Shown piece by piece: positions 45,229 to 52,573 of a stretch of 64,000 bases of DNA. This DNA is from Streptomyces sp. NBC_01689. Its GTDB lineage: Bacteria; Actinomycetota; Actinomycetes; Streptomycetales; Streptomycetaceae. Numbering within the stretch: the stretch's first letter is position 1; every line of letters begins with the position of its first letter. A program made the position numbers and the translations under genes. The notes below the pieces were generated by a model, which saw only the letters and a list, made by a program, of their open reading frames with translations, did not search any database and had not been told where the DNA came from. The stretch covers positions 7,006,001-7,070,000 of the forward strand of contig NZ_CP109592.1 in assembly GCF_036250675.1 (NCBI RefSeq), written 5' to 3'.

Positions 45229-46145
45229 GACGTGGACTGCGCGGGGTGCGGGTCCAGCGAGGCCTGGGCGTCGATCTCGGCGCGGTACGGCATCGAGGAC
45301 GTGGCTCCGCTGCGCTGCACCGACAGGGCGGCGGCGGCCGACGCCCAGACGAGCGCCTCGGGCATCGGCCGGCCCTCGGCGAGCGCGACCGCGAGGGTGC
45401 CGACGAAGGTGTCGCCCGCGCCGGTCGAGTCCACAGCGGTGACGCGGGGCGCGGGGACCGTGAGCGGGGCGGCGCCCCGGGCCGCGTACAGGCTGCCGGC
45501 GGCGCCCAGGGTGATGACGACCTCCGGCACCCGGTCGAGCAGCGCGGTGGCCGCCTCGCGGGGGTCGGGGGTGCCGGTCAGCGCGGCCGCCTCGTACTCG
45601 TTGGGCACGAGCAGGTCGATGGAGGAGAGGAGCTGACGGGAGAGGGGCTGGGCGGGGGAGGGGGTCAGGATGGTGCGGACGCCGTGCCGGCGGGCCGCCT
45701 CGGCGCCGGCGACGACGGCGGCGAGCGGGATCTCCAGCTGGAGCAGCAGCGCGTCCGTGGTGGTGATGAGGCCCTCGTCGCCGGGGGCGAGGTGGTCGAC
45801 GGTGCCGTTGGCGCCGGGGATGACGACGATCGCGTTGCCGCCCTCGTCGTCCACCACGATGTGCGCGGTGCCGGAGGGGCCTTCGGTGGTGCGCAGATGG
45901 TCGGTGTCCACCCCGGAGTGCTCCAGCGCGGAGCGGAGCTGGGAGCCGAACGAGTCGACGCCGACGGCGCCGATCAGCGTGACGTCGGCACCGGCGTGGG
46001 CCGCGGCGACCGCCTGGTTGGCGCCCTTGCCGCCGGGAATCGTACGGAACTCCCGTCCCGTCACGGTCTCTCCGCGCTGCGGGGCCTTGGCGACGTACGT
46101 GACGAGGTCCATGTTCGTGCTGCCGAGCACGGCGATGTGGGTCAT
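45225..46145 (-). CDS. rbsK: ribokinase (PfkB family)
   Basis: 306 residues. PfkB signature 1 PGGKGANQAVAAAHAGADV and signature 2 VDSTGAGDTFVGTLAVAL with the catalytic Asp; VLGSTNMDLV and IPGANGTVDHLA fit ribokinase rather than other PfkB sugar kinases. Phosphorylates ribose to ribose-5-phosphate. The operon has no ribose transporter, so the ribose is more likely produced in the cell. It overlaps the last ADP-ribosylglycohydrolase gene by 4 bp (ATGA). Confidence 0.9.
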   Translation of the reverse strand: MTHIAVLGSTNMDLVTYVAKAPQRGETVTGREFRTIPGGKGANQAVAAAHAGADVTLIGAVGVDSFGSQLRSALEHSGVDTDHLRTTEGPSGTAHIVVDDEGGNAIVVIPGANGTVDHLAPGDEGLITTTDALLLQLEIPLAAVVAGAEAARRHGVRTILTPSPAQPLSRQLLSSIDLLVPNEYEAAALTGTPDPREAATALLDRVPEVVITLGAAGSLYAARGAAPLTVPAPRVTAVDSTGAGDTFVGTLAVALAEGRPMPEALVWASAAAALSVQRSGATSSMPYRAEIDAQASLDPHPAQSTS

Positions 46146-47575
46146 GGGTGACGGGTCTCCCGGTACGTGAGCTGGGCGAGGGTGTCGAAGCCGATCCCGT
46201 TGAAGTCGGCGAGGGAGGTGGCCAGGCGGTTCTTGAGGGGCGTGGTCCAGCGCTCCGGCAGGGCGGCGGGGGTGCCGGCGAGCAGGCCCGCGACGCTGCC
46301 CGCCGTGGCGCCGTTGGAGTCGGTGTCCCAGCCGCCGGACACCGCGCGGCAGATCGATCCGGTGAAGTCGCCGTCCGCGTGGGTGAGGGCCGCGGCGATG
46401 AGGGCCGTGTTGGGCAGGGAGTGCACCCAGTGGTGGTCGCCGTAGGTGGTGTGCAGGATGTCGACGACCTTCTCGAACTCCACGGTCGAGTGGGCGAGCC
46501 GGACGGCGTGGTGGACCGCCTTCGCCAGCCGGGAGGCGGGCGGTACGACGGTCAGGCCGGTGCGCAGGCAGGCGTGGATGTCGCTGCGGCCGGTGGCCGC
46601 CTCGGCGATGGTGGCGGCGGTGAACATGGCCGCGTACACGCCGTTCGCGGTGTGGGTGAGGGTGGCGTCGCGGTGGGCCTGCGCGGCCGCGGCGGCCGGG
46701 TCGCCGGGGTTCGTCCAGCCGTGCACGTCCGCGCGGATGAGAGCGCCGATCCATTCGCGGAAGGGGTTGTGGTGGCGGGCCGTGCGCGGGGGTTCCACGC
46801 CGGCGAGGAGGTTGCGGTAGGCGACGCGTTCCGCGGTGAAGGTACGCCCCGCGGGGAGTTCGTCGAGCCACAGGCGGGCCACGTCCGCGGTGGTGAACCC
46901 CCTGCCGTGGCGCTGGAGCAACAGGAGGTTGAGGAGGGGGTAGTTGAGGTCGTCGTCCTCGGGCATCCCGTCGATGTTCTCGGCGAGCGAGGTGGCCGCC
47001 GAGCGCCTGTTCCAGGGGTACGCGGCGGTCAGTTCGGGGGTCAGACCGCGGGCCGTGAACCAGGTGTGGAGAGGCCAGTTCCCGGTGGCCCTCGCCAGGG
47101 CGCGGATGCCCCGCAGGGGGATCTTCTCGACGGGTTTGCCCAGCAGACAGCCCACGGCGCGGCCCAGCCAGGCGGCTTCCAGGCGGGGCACGGCGACGGC
47201 CGGGGCGGCGGCCGGGAGCGTGGCGGCGGGCGGGGCCACGGGGGCGGCGGAGGATGTGCGGTCGCCGTCCGCTGGCGGGTCCGGCCGCCGCGCGGGCCAG
47301 TCCGGGCAGAGGTCCATGACGGAGGCCAGTTCCGTCGGTTCGTGATCCGCCGGCCCGCCGGGCAGGTCGGCGAGTTCGTCCAGCAGATCGCCGGCCAGGA
47401 CCCGCAGGTGGGGTGCGGCGGGAGTGGGGGAGGCACCGGCCCGGAGGGGGGCCGGTGCGCCGCCGGCCGCGCGCCAGCGCGCCGCGATCGGTTCGGCGTC
47501 GCGGCCGTCCTGGGCGGCCTGGTGGAGCTCGTGCCCGAGGAGGTCCTCGGGCTGGACCCAGGTCAGTCGGAGCAC
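46142..47575 (-). CDS. ADP-ribosylglycohydrolase family protein, variant (ARH-D)
   Basis: 477 residues. A ~130-residue N-terminal extension starts LRLTWVQPEDLLGHELHQA and ends in a Pro/Ala linker. The ARH core has GRAVGCLLGKPVEK where GDALG is usual (Asp replaced by C143), MPEDDDLNYPLLNLLLLQRH in place of the TDDT helix, and an intact C-terminal SGGWDTDSNGATAGSVAGLL. Acidic residues for metal are thus partly conserved, and a different substrate is likely. GTG 47575 overlaps the preceding gene by 13 bp. Confidence 0.85.
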   Translation of the reverse strand: MLRLTWVQPEDLLGHELHQAAQDGRDAEPIAARWRAAGGAPAPLRAGASPTPAAPHLRVLAGDLLDELADLPGGPADHEPTELASVMDLCPDWPARRPDPPADGDRTSSAAPVAPPAATLPAAAPAVAVPRLEAAWLGRAVGCLLGKPVEKIPLRGIRALARATGNWPLHTWFTARGLTPELTAAYPWNRRSAATSLAENIDGMPEDDDLNYPLLNLLLLQRHGRGFTTADVARLWLDELPAGRTFTAERVAYRNLLAGVEPPRTARHHNPFREWIGALIRADVHGWTNPGDPAAAAAQAHRDATLTHTANGVYAAMFTAATIAEAATGRSDIHACLRTGLTVVPPASRLAKAVHHAVRLAHSTVEFEKVVDILHTTYGDHHWVHSLPNTALIAAALTHADGDFTGSICRAVSGGWDTDSNGATAGSVAGLLAGTPAALPERWTTPLKNRLATSLADFNGIGFDTLAQLTYRETRHP

Positions 47576-48732
47576 GAGAGCCCCGCAAGCTCGGCGTAGG
47601 CCGTCTCGTGCGCCCGTCGGCGCCGTACGTCCCGGTCGAAGATCTCGCGGGTCACCGCCGCGAGGGCCGTCGCCGGGGCGTGCAGGTCGAGACGGCTGGC
47701 CTCCCCGACCGTCTTGGCCCAGTCGTGCGGGATCTCGGAGCCGAGCGCGCCGGCCAGGGCCCCGGCCATGGTGGCGATGGAGTCGCAGTCCCGCCCGTAG
47801 TTCACCGCGCCGAGGACCGCGTGCCGGAAGTCGCCGCCGGAGACCACCAGCATGCCGAGCGCGACCGGGAGTTCCTCGATGGAGTGCAGCCGGGAGGGCC
47901 GGCGGGCGCCGAGCGACGGGGCGCGGTAGTCCGGGCCGACCGTGTCGTAGGGGGCCACCGCCTCCCGCAGCGGGCGCAGCGCGGACTCGAAGTCCGAGTA
48001 CCGGACGGCGACTTCGCAGACCGCGTCGATCGCCTCCCGGGTGCCGTCCTTCGCCAGGGCCAGACATTCCGTGACCACCGAGTCCGGGGTCGCCCCCGGC
48101 GCGCAGGCCGCCGCGACGCCCGCCGCCAGCACGCCCGCCGCCTCCCTGCCGTACGAGGACTGGTGCGCGCCGGCGACGTCCAGCGCCTCGGCGTAGGCGC
48201 CCGCCGGGTTGCCCGCGTTCACGAGTCCCACCGGCGCCATGTACATCGCCGCGCCGCAGTTGACGATGTTGCCGACGCCCGCCTCGCGCGGGTCGACATG
48301 ACCGTAGTGGAGCCGGGCGACCAGCCACTTCTCGGCGAGGAAGATCCGCTGGAGCGGGAGCGCCTCCGTCTCCAGTTCGGGGATCCAGCGGGGGGCTGTC
48401 ATCAGGTCGGGGACCAGGTGTCCGGCGACGGCGTAGGCGTCGAGGTGGTCACGGACCGTGGTGTACACGCGGATCAGCGCGTGGGTCATCAGGGTGTCGT
48501 CGGTGACGTGCCCGTCGCCCTTGTGGTACGGGGCGATGGGGCGGGCGGTGCGCCAGGCGTCGCCGTTCCAGGGGCCGACGACGCCGTGCACGCGGCCGCG
48601 GTGCCGTTCGGTGATCTGCTCGGGGGTGTAGCCCTCGACGGGGCCGCCGAGCGCGTCGCCGACGGCGGCCCCGACGAGGGCTCCCGTGATCCGTTCGTCG
48701 AGGGTTCTCATTTCTACTCTTTTGGGCGTCAT
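47563..48732 (-). CDS. ADP-ribosylglycohydrolase family protein, canonical (ARH-C)
   Basis: 389 residues. Both metal sites are intact: N-terminal ITGALVGAAVGDALGGPVEG, HVTDDTLMTHALIRVY, and C-terminal NYGRDCDSIATMAGALAGAL. ARH enzymes use two Mg ions to hydrolyse N- or O-glycosidic bonds to ADP-ribose. ATG 48732 (MTPKRVEMRTL) is used; in-frame ATG 48711 is possible, and neither ribosome site is strong. Confidence 0.9.
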   Translation of the reverse strand: MTPKRVEMRTLDERITGALVGAAVGDALGGPVEGYTPEQITERHRGRVHGVVGPWNGDAWRTARPIAPYHKGDGHVTDDTLMTHALIRVYTTVRDHLDAYAVAGHLVPDLMTAPRWIPELETEALPLQRIFLAEKWLVARLHYGHVDPREAGVGNIVNCGAAMYMAPVGLVNAGNPAGAYAEALDVAGAHQSSYGREAAGVLAAGVAAACAPGATPDSVVTECLALAKDGTREAIDAVCEVAVRYSDFESALRPLREAVAPYDTVGPDYRAPSLGARRPSRLHSIEELPVALGMLVVSGGDFRHAVLGAVNYGRDCDSIATMAGALAGALGSEIPHDWAKTVGEASRLDLHAPATALAAVTREIFDRDVRRRRAHETAYAELAGLSCSD

Positions 48733-48739
48733 GCCCGAA

Positions 48740-49951
48740 TCATCCCTCTGGGAGGGCCAGTTCCGTCGCTTCGAGCAGATCGGCGAGTCCGACGAGGTCC
48801 GTGCCGGAGAGCCGGGGAAGCGCGCAGCCCGACAGGACCCGGCAGGCGTCGCGCCAGGTGGCCGGGATCGCGGCGCCGCCGCCGAGCGCACCGGTCAGGG
48901 CGCCCGCCAGGGCCGGGGCCGAGTCGGCGACCCGGGAGAGACAGGCGGCGGCGGGCACCGCCTCCGCGATCCGGCCGCGCGCCACGGTGGCGAGGGCCAG
49001 GGCGACCGGGACGGTCTCCGCCGCCGCGACGCCGTAGCTGTAGACGTGGTCGACGATCTGGTGCTCCAGGAGGGGGACCAGGGCGAAGGTGCCCTCGCTG
49101 TCGCGGGCGAGCCGCAGCGCGTGGCGCGCGTTGCGGCCGATCTCCGTCTCCTCGGGCAGCTCGGCGAGCGCGGCGTCCGCGCAGGTGTCGACGTCGGCCC
49201 CGGCCAGGGCGAGCGCCAGGGCCGCGGCCATGGCGCGGGCGCCGTGCACACCGTCGCCGTCCTGGGTGTAGCGGGCGTCGAACTCGGCCAGCTCCGCGGC
49301 GAGCCGGGCGTCGCCCGGGTGGGCGACGGCGAGCACGCAGGCGCGGACACAGGCCGCGTCGTCGAAGTAGTGCGGGTTGTCGTGGCCGGTGGCGGGCGGG
49401 CGCAGACCGGTGGCGAGGTTGCCGAGTCCGGCCCGTACGGAGATCCGGGCGCGCAGCGGCAGCAGCGCGGACTCGACCTCGGGGGCGCGTTCGGCCGCCG
49501 CGGCGACCTCGCTGGCGACGGCGTTCCAGGACAGGTCGATGGACGCCCGCATCCGCCGCGCCCGGCCGAGGTCGCCGAGCGCGCCGGCGTCCTCGGCGCG
49601 CAGCAGGGCCTCGGCGGCGAACGCCGCCCACTCGGCGTCGTCCGAAGGGCCGAGCCGCAGGGGCTCGGGCGGCTGGTTCAGGGCGATGGGCACCGGCAGG
49701 GTCGTCGTCGCGTTCTGTTCGGCGAACGTGTCCAGTTCCCTGGTCAGCCGCCGGGTCCACTCGGGCATCCGGGCCGCACGGTGCCGGGCCGCGGGCCAGC
49801 CGGCGGCGTCGCCCGCGGCGAGGCCGAGCAGGAGGCCCTCGATACGGCGCGGGCGCGGGCCGGGCGCCGGGCCGTCGGCCTCCGTGACGAGGACGTCGGG
49901 CGCCGAGACCGCTCCGACGCCGGTCTCGTCCCCCACGAGTCCGGGACTCAT
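48740..49951 (-). CDS. ADP-ribosylglycohydrolase family protein, degenerate (ARH-B)
   Basis: 403 residues. The fold is recognisable from RRIEGLLLGLAAGDAAGWPA at the start and ALAGALTGALGGGAAIPATW near the end. The TDDT metal motif is absent (NATTTLPVPIAL in the equivalent place), and the C-terminal GxDxDS is reduced to SRVADSAPA. This looks like a pseudoenzyme or a member with changed chemistry. The start is firm: AAGGAGG 7 nt before ATG 49951. ATGA overlap with ARH-A. Confidence 0.85.
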   Translation of the reverse strand: MSPGLVGDETGVGAVSAPDVLVTEADGPAPGPRPRRIEGLLLGLAAGDAAGWPAARHRAARMPEWTRRLTRELDTFAEQNATTTLPVPIALNQPPEPLRLGPSDDAEWAAFAAEALLRAEDAGALGDLGRARRMRASIDLSWNAVASEVAAAAERAPEVESALLPLRARISVRAGLGNLATGLRPPATGHDNPHYFDDAACVRACVLAVAHPGDARLAAELAEFDARYTQDGDGVHGARAMAAALALALAGADVDTCADAALAELPEETEIGRNARHALRLARDSEGTFALVPLLEHQIVDHVYSYGVAAAETVPVALALATVARGRIAEAVPAAACLSRVADSAPALAGALTGALGGGAAIPATWRDACRVLSGCALPRLSGTDLVGLADLLEATELALPEG

Positions 49952-51189
49952 GGACGTACCTCCTTGTCGGCGGCGGAGAGGACGGCCGTGGCCGGGCGGG
50001 GGCCGGTGGCGGTGCGGGTCCGGGCCGGGGTGTGGGCGGGGCTCGTGGGCAGAGGGCGGCGGTCCGGGGCGGGGTGGGGTTCCGGAGGCGGGGGCGTGGG
50101 GTCCGGGCCGCGTGCGGGCCGTCTTCGGTCCCGCGCGTGCGGGCCGTCGTCCGGGACCGGCTCCCGCGCGGTGCCCGGGCGCCACTTCCTGTCGTCCCCG
50201 GGGGTCAGCAGTTCCGCCACGTCCAGCACGTGATGGCCCTCCATCGACGGCAGGCAGCTGCCGCGTGCCGGGCCGATGGCCGCCGCCCATTCGGCCGGGA
50301 TCGCGTGGTCGCCCCGGGTGGCCCCGGCCAGCGCGCCCGCCACCGCCGCGGTGGTGTCGGCGTCGCGGCCCATGTTGACGGCGGTGAGGACGGACTCGGT
50401 GAAGTCGCCGTCGGCGGCGGCGTACGCGCCGAAGGCCAGGGCGACGGCTTCCGGCGCCAGGTCCGTCCAGGGGTAGCCGCCGATGACGACCGCCGAGCGC
50501 ACCGCGCGTTCGCCGCGGTGCGCGACCGCGATCGCGCGGCGCAGCGAGCGGGCCGTCCAGGAGTCGTCCGGGATCACCGCGAGCGCGGAGGCGGCGACAG
50601 CGATGGTCGAGGCCCCCGCCATCGCCGCCGCGACACCCGCCGCGACCGCCTGGCCACCGTAGATGCCCTCACCGTCATGGCTCACCGAACCGTCGATCGC
50701 CACCAGTCGCGCGGCCTCCGCGGGCCGCCCCGCCGCGAACACGCCGAAGGGAGCCGCGCGCATCGCCAGACCGTCGCTCCACGCGTGCCGGTGCTGGGCC
50801 GAGATGGGGGCGGCCAGCCCCCGGCGCAGGTTCTCCAGGGTGCCGCGCTCGCTGAAGCCGGCGCCGCGGAACGGACCCTCGTCACGGTCCGCGATCCACT
50901 GGTGCCAGGCCGATTCGACGTGCGCCACGGTGAGCGCCGAGCCGTGCCGGGCCAGCAGCAGTCCGGAGAAGATCGCGTACTCCGTGTCGTCCGTACCCGC
51001 GGGGTGTTCGGCGACGTAGCCCGTGATCCGGCCCCACTTCGCGCGGATCTCCGACGGCCGCATGTTCTCGGCGGGCGCGCCCAGCGCGTCCCCGACGGCG
51101 AGGCCGAGCAGCGCGCCGCGTGCCCGTTCGCGCGGACCGGTGGCGTCCCCGGGCGCAGGGACGGAGGGGATGCAGGCGATGGAAGCCAT
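49948..51189 (-). CDS. ADP-ribosylglycohydrolase family protein, canonical (ARH-A)
   Basis: 413 residues; first gene of the seven-gene operon. Metal ligands intact: ARGALLGLAVGDALGAPAEN, AGTDDTEYAIFSGLLLARHG, and NMGRDADTTAAVAGALAGAT. The C-terminal ~90 residues are an Arg/Pro-rich low-complexity tail (RDRRRPARGPDPTPPPPEPH) after the enzyme domain. ATG 51189 has GAGAGGAG 9 nt upstream. Substrate could be ADP-ribosylated protein, nucleic acid or a small ADP-ribose conjugate. Confidence 0.92.
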   Translation of the reverse strand: MASIACIPSVPAPGDATGPRERARGALLGLAVGDALGAPAENMRPSEIRAKWGRITGYVAEHPAGTDDTEYAIFSGLLLARHGSALTVAHVESAWHQWIADRDEGPFRGAGFSERGTLENLRRGLAAPISAQHRHAWSDGLAMRAAPFGVFAAGRPAEAARLVAIDGSVSHDGEGIYGGQAVAAGVAAAMAGASTIAVAASALAVIPDDSWTARSLRRAIAVAHRGERAVRSAVVIGGYPWTDLAPEAVALAFGAYAAADGDFTESVLTAVNMGRDADTTAAVAGALAGATRGDHAIPAEWAAAIGPARGSCLPSMEGHHVLDVAELLTPGDDRKWRPGTAREPVPDDGPHARDRRRPARGPDPTPPPPEPHPAPDRRPLPTSPAHTPARTRTATGPRPATAVLSAADKEVRP

Positions 51190-51437
51190 TCGGTGCCACT
51201 CCTCTCAGGGCCCAGAGCCCTTTGGGGATGTGTCCCACCGGAGGGGGCAGGCGGAGCCTCGTACGGTCCCGTATTCACCCGGTCGACATCTGTGCGGACC
51301 TGCTCACGAATGAGCAAGAAAGGGTAAAGCCGCAGGTTAGCCGAGCCTTTCCTTGCTGGCGGCCAGGAAATTCCAGGCGTACTTTTGCTGTTGTCGAAAA
51401 GTAGAAGCAGTCCAATCGCATGTTCTGGGGGACCGGT
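51190..51437. promoter_or_regulatory. divergent regulatory region with two dyads and an iron-box-like site
   Basis: Between the ARH operon and the VIT1-type gene. TGCTCA-CGAA-TGAGCA lies at 51301-51316 and TACTTTT-N10-AAAAGTA at 51380-51403. GCAGGTTAGCCGAGCCTTT at 51332-51350 matches 12 of 19 positions of the DmdR/IdeR iron box. The region is AT-richer than its surroundings. Sites are candidates only. Confidence 0.45.
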
Positions 51438-52169
51438 ATGTCCATCATCGAGACCGAAGCCGCGCTGCACGAGGCGCACCGGGACAACCACACCCACCGC
51501 GATGTGAACGGCGGCTGGCTGCGCCCGGCGGTGTTCGGCGCGATGGACGGGCTCGTGTCCAACCTGGCCCTGATGACCGGCGTCGCCGGCGGCGACGTGT
51601 CCCACCGGACGCTCGTCATCACCGGCCTCGCCGGCCTGGCCGCGGGCGCCTTCTCCATGGCCGCGGGCGAGTACACCTCCGTCGCCTCGCAGCGCGAACT
51701 CGTCGAGGCCGAGCTGGACGTGGAGCGCCGGGAGCTGAGGAAGCACCCGAAGGACGAGGAGCGTGAGCTCGCCGCGCTCTACGAGACCCGCGGCGTCGAG
51801 CCCGCGCTGGCCCGCGAGGTCGCCCGGCAGCTGTCCCGCGACCCCGAGCAGGCCCTGGAGATCCACGCGCGCGAGGAGCTGGGCATAGACCCCGGCGACC
51901 TGCCCTCGCCCGCCGTCGCCGCCGTGTCGAGCTTCGGCTCCTTCGCCCTCGGCGCGCTCCTCCCGCTGCTCCCGTACCTGCTCGGCGCGACCGTCCTGTG
52001 GCCCGCGCTGCTGCTCGCGCTCGTCGGGCTCTTCGGCTGCGGTGCCGTGGTGGCCCGCGTGACGGCGCGCTCCTGGTGGTACAGCGGAATCCGGCAGCTC
52101 GCGCTCGGAGGCGCCGCCGCGGGTGTGACGTACGCCCTGGGCAGCCTGTTCGGTACCGCCGTAGGATGA
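51438..52169 (+). CDS. VIT1/CCC1 family metal (Fe/Mn) transporter
   Basis: 243 residues. The signature RPAVFGAMDGLVSNLALMTG begins the first helix; SMAAGEYTSVASQRELVEAE follows the second, then a cytosolic metal-binding helical domain rich in Glu (ERRELRKHPKDEERELAALY) and three more membrane segments at the C-terminus. Family members move Fe2+ or Mn2+ out of the cytosol. ATG 51438 has GGGGGA upstream. Divergent from the ARH operon. Confidence 0.92.
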   Translation: MSIIETEAALHEAHRDNHTHRDVNGGWLRPAVFGAMDGLVSNLALMTGVAGGDVSHRTLVITGLAGLAAGAFSMAAGEYTSVASQRELVEAELDVERRELRKHPKDEERELAALYETRGVEPALAREVARQLSRDPEQALEIHAREELGIDPGDLPSPAVAAVSSFGSFALGALLPLLPYLLGATVLWPALLLALVGLFGCGAVVARVTARSWWYSGIRQLALGGAAAGVTYALGSLFGTAVG

Positions 52170-52209
52170 GGGTAGGCGCGGAGCTATGCAAGGGACTGCA
52201 TAAGTAGCC

Positions 52210-52236
52210 GTTACTCGCTGGTTTCGAATACTTAAC
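52210..52236 (-). promoter_or_regulatory. GlnR-like box with three half sites
   Basis: On the minus strand GTTAA-N6-GAAAC-N6-GTAAC, close to the Streptomyces GlnR pattern gTnAc-n6-GaAAc-n6-gTnAc. It lies 340 bp upstream of the gltB start. Confidence 0.5.
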
Positions 52237-52448
52237 CACTGGGCATGAGCCGTAAGCGCTGCGGGCAATGAGGCCTGTTCCGCACCACCGCGGCGGGCGA
52301 CGTTGCCTGCCGCGCCCCGGCCCCACGGACACCGATCTGTCCGCCTGGGTCCCCTTTCACTCCAGTGACGCGCGCCGTACCCACGCCGCGCCCCCCGGTG
52401 TCCGCATGTTGGAACGCAGTATCCGGTTCCCGGGAACGGCTCCATCAT

Positions 52449-52464
52449 GTAACCTGCACGAAAT
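52449..52464 (+). promoter_or_regulatory. GlnR-like box, two half sites
   Basis: GTAAC-CTGCAC-GAAAT, matching gTnAc-n6-GaAAc at nine of ten defined positions. It is 110 bp upstream of the gltB start, in an AT-richer patch (AAATTTTGCAT). Confidence 0.5.
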
Positions 52465-52573
52465 TTTGCATCCCCCCAGCAGAGGGCCAACGTCGTCCCT
52501 CGGCACACGCTCCCCCAGACGCCTTCGAAAGCGCTGGGAGGTGCCCCCAGCCACGACGACGACGGGAGAGCCG

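Larger units (their letters stand above)
52170..52573. other. 404-bp region upstream of gltB
   Basis: No gene supported. It contains TATGCA-AGGGAC-TGCATA (52185-52202), two GlnR-like boxes (52210-52236 and 52449-52464) and, at ~52508-52553, a hairpin-rich stretch resembling a dispersed Streptomyces intergenic repeat (CTCCCCCAGACGCC ... GCGCTGGGAGG). It must carry the gltB promoter. Confidence 0.5.
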
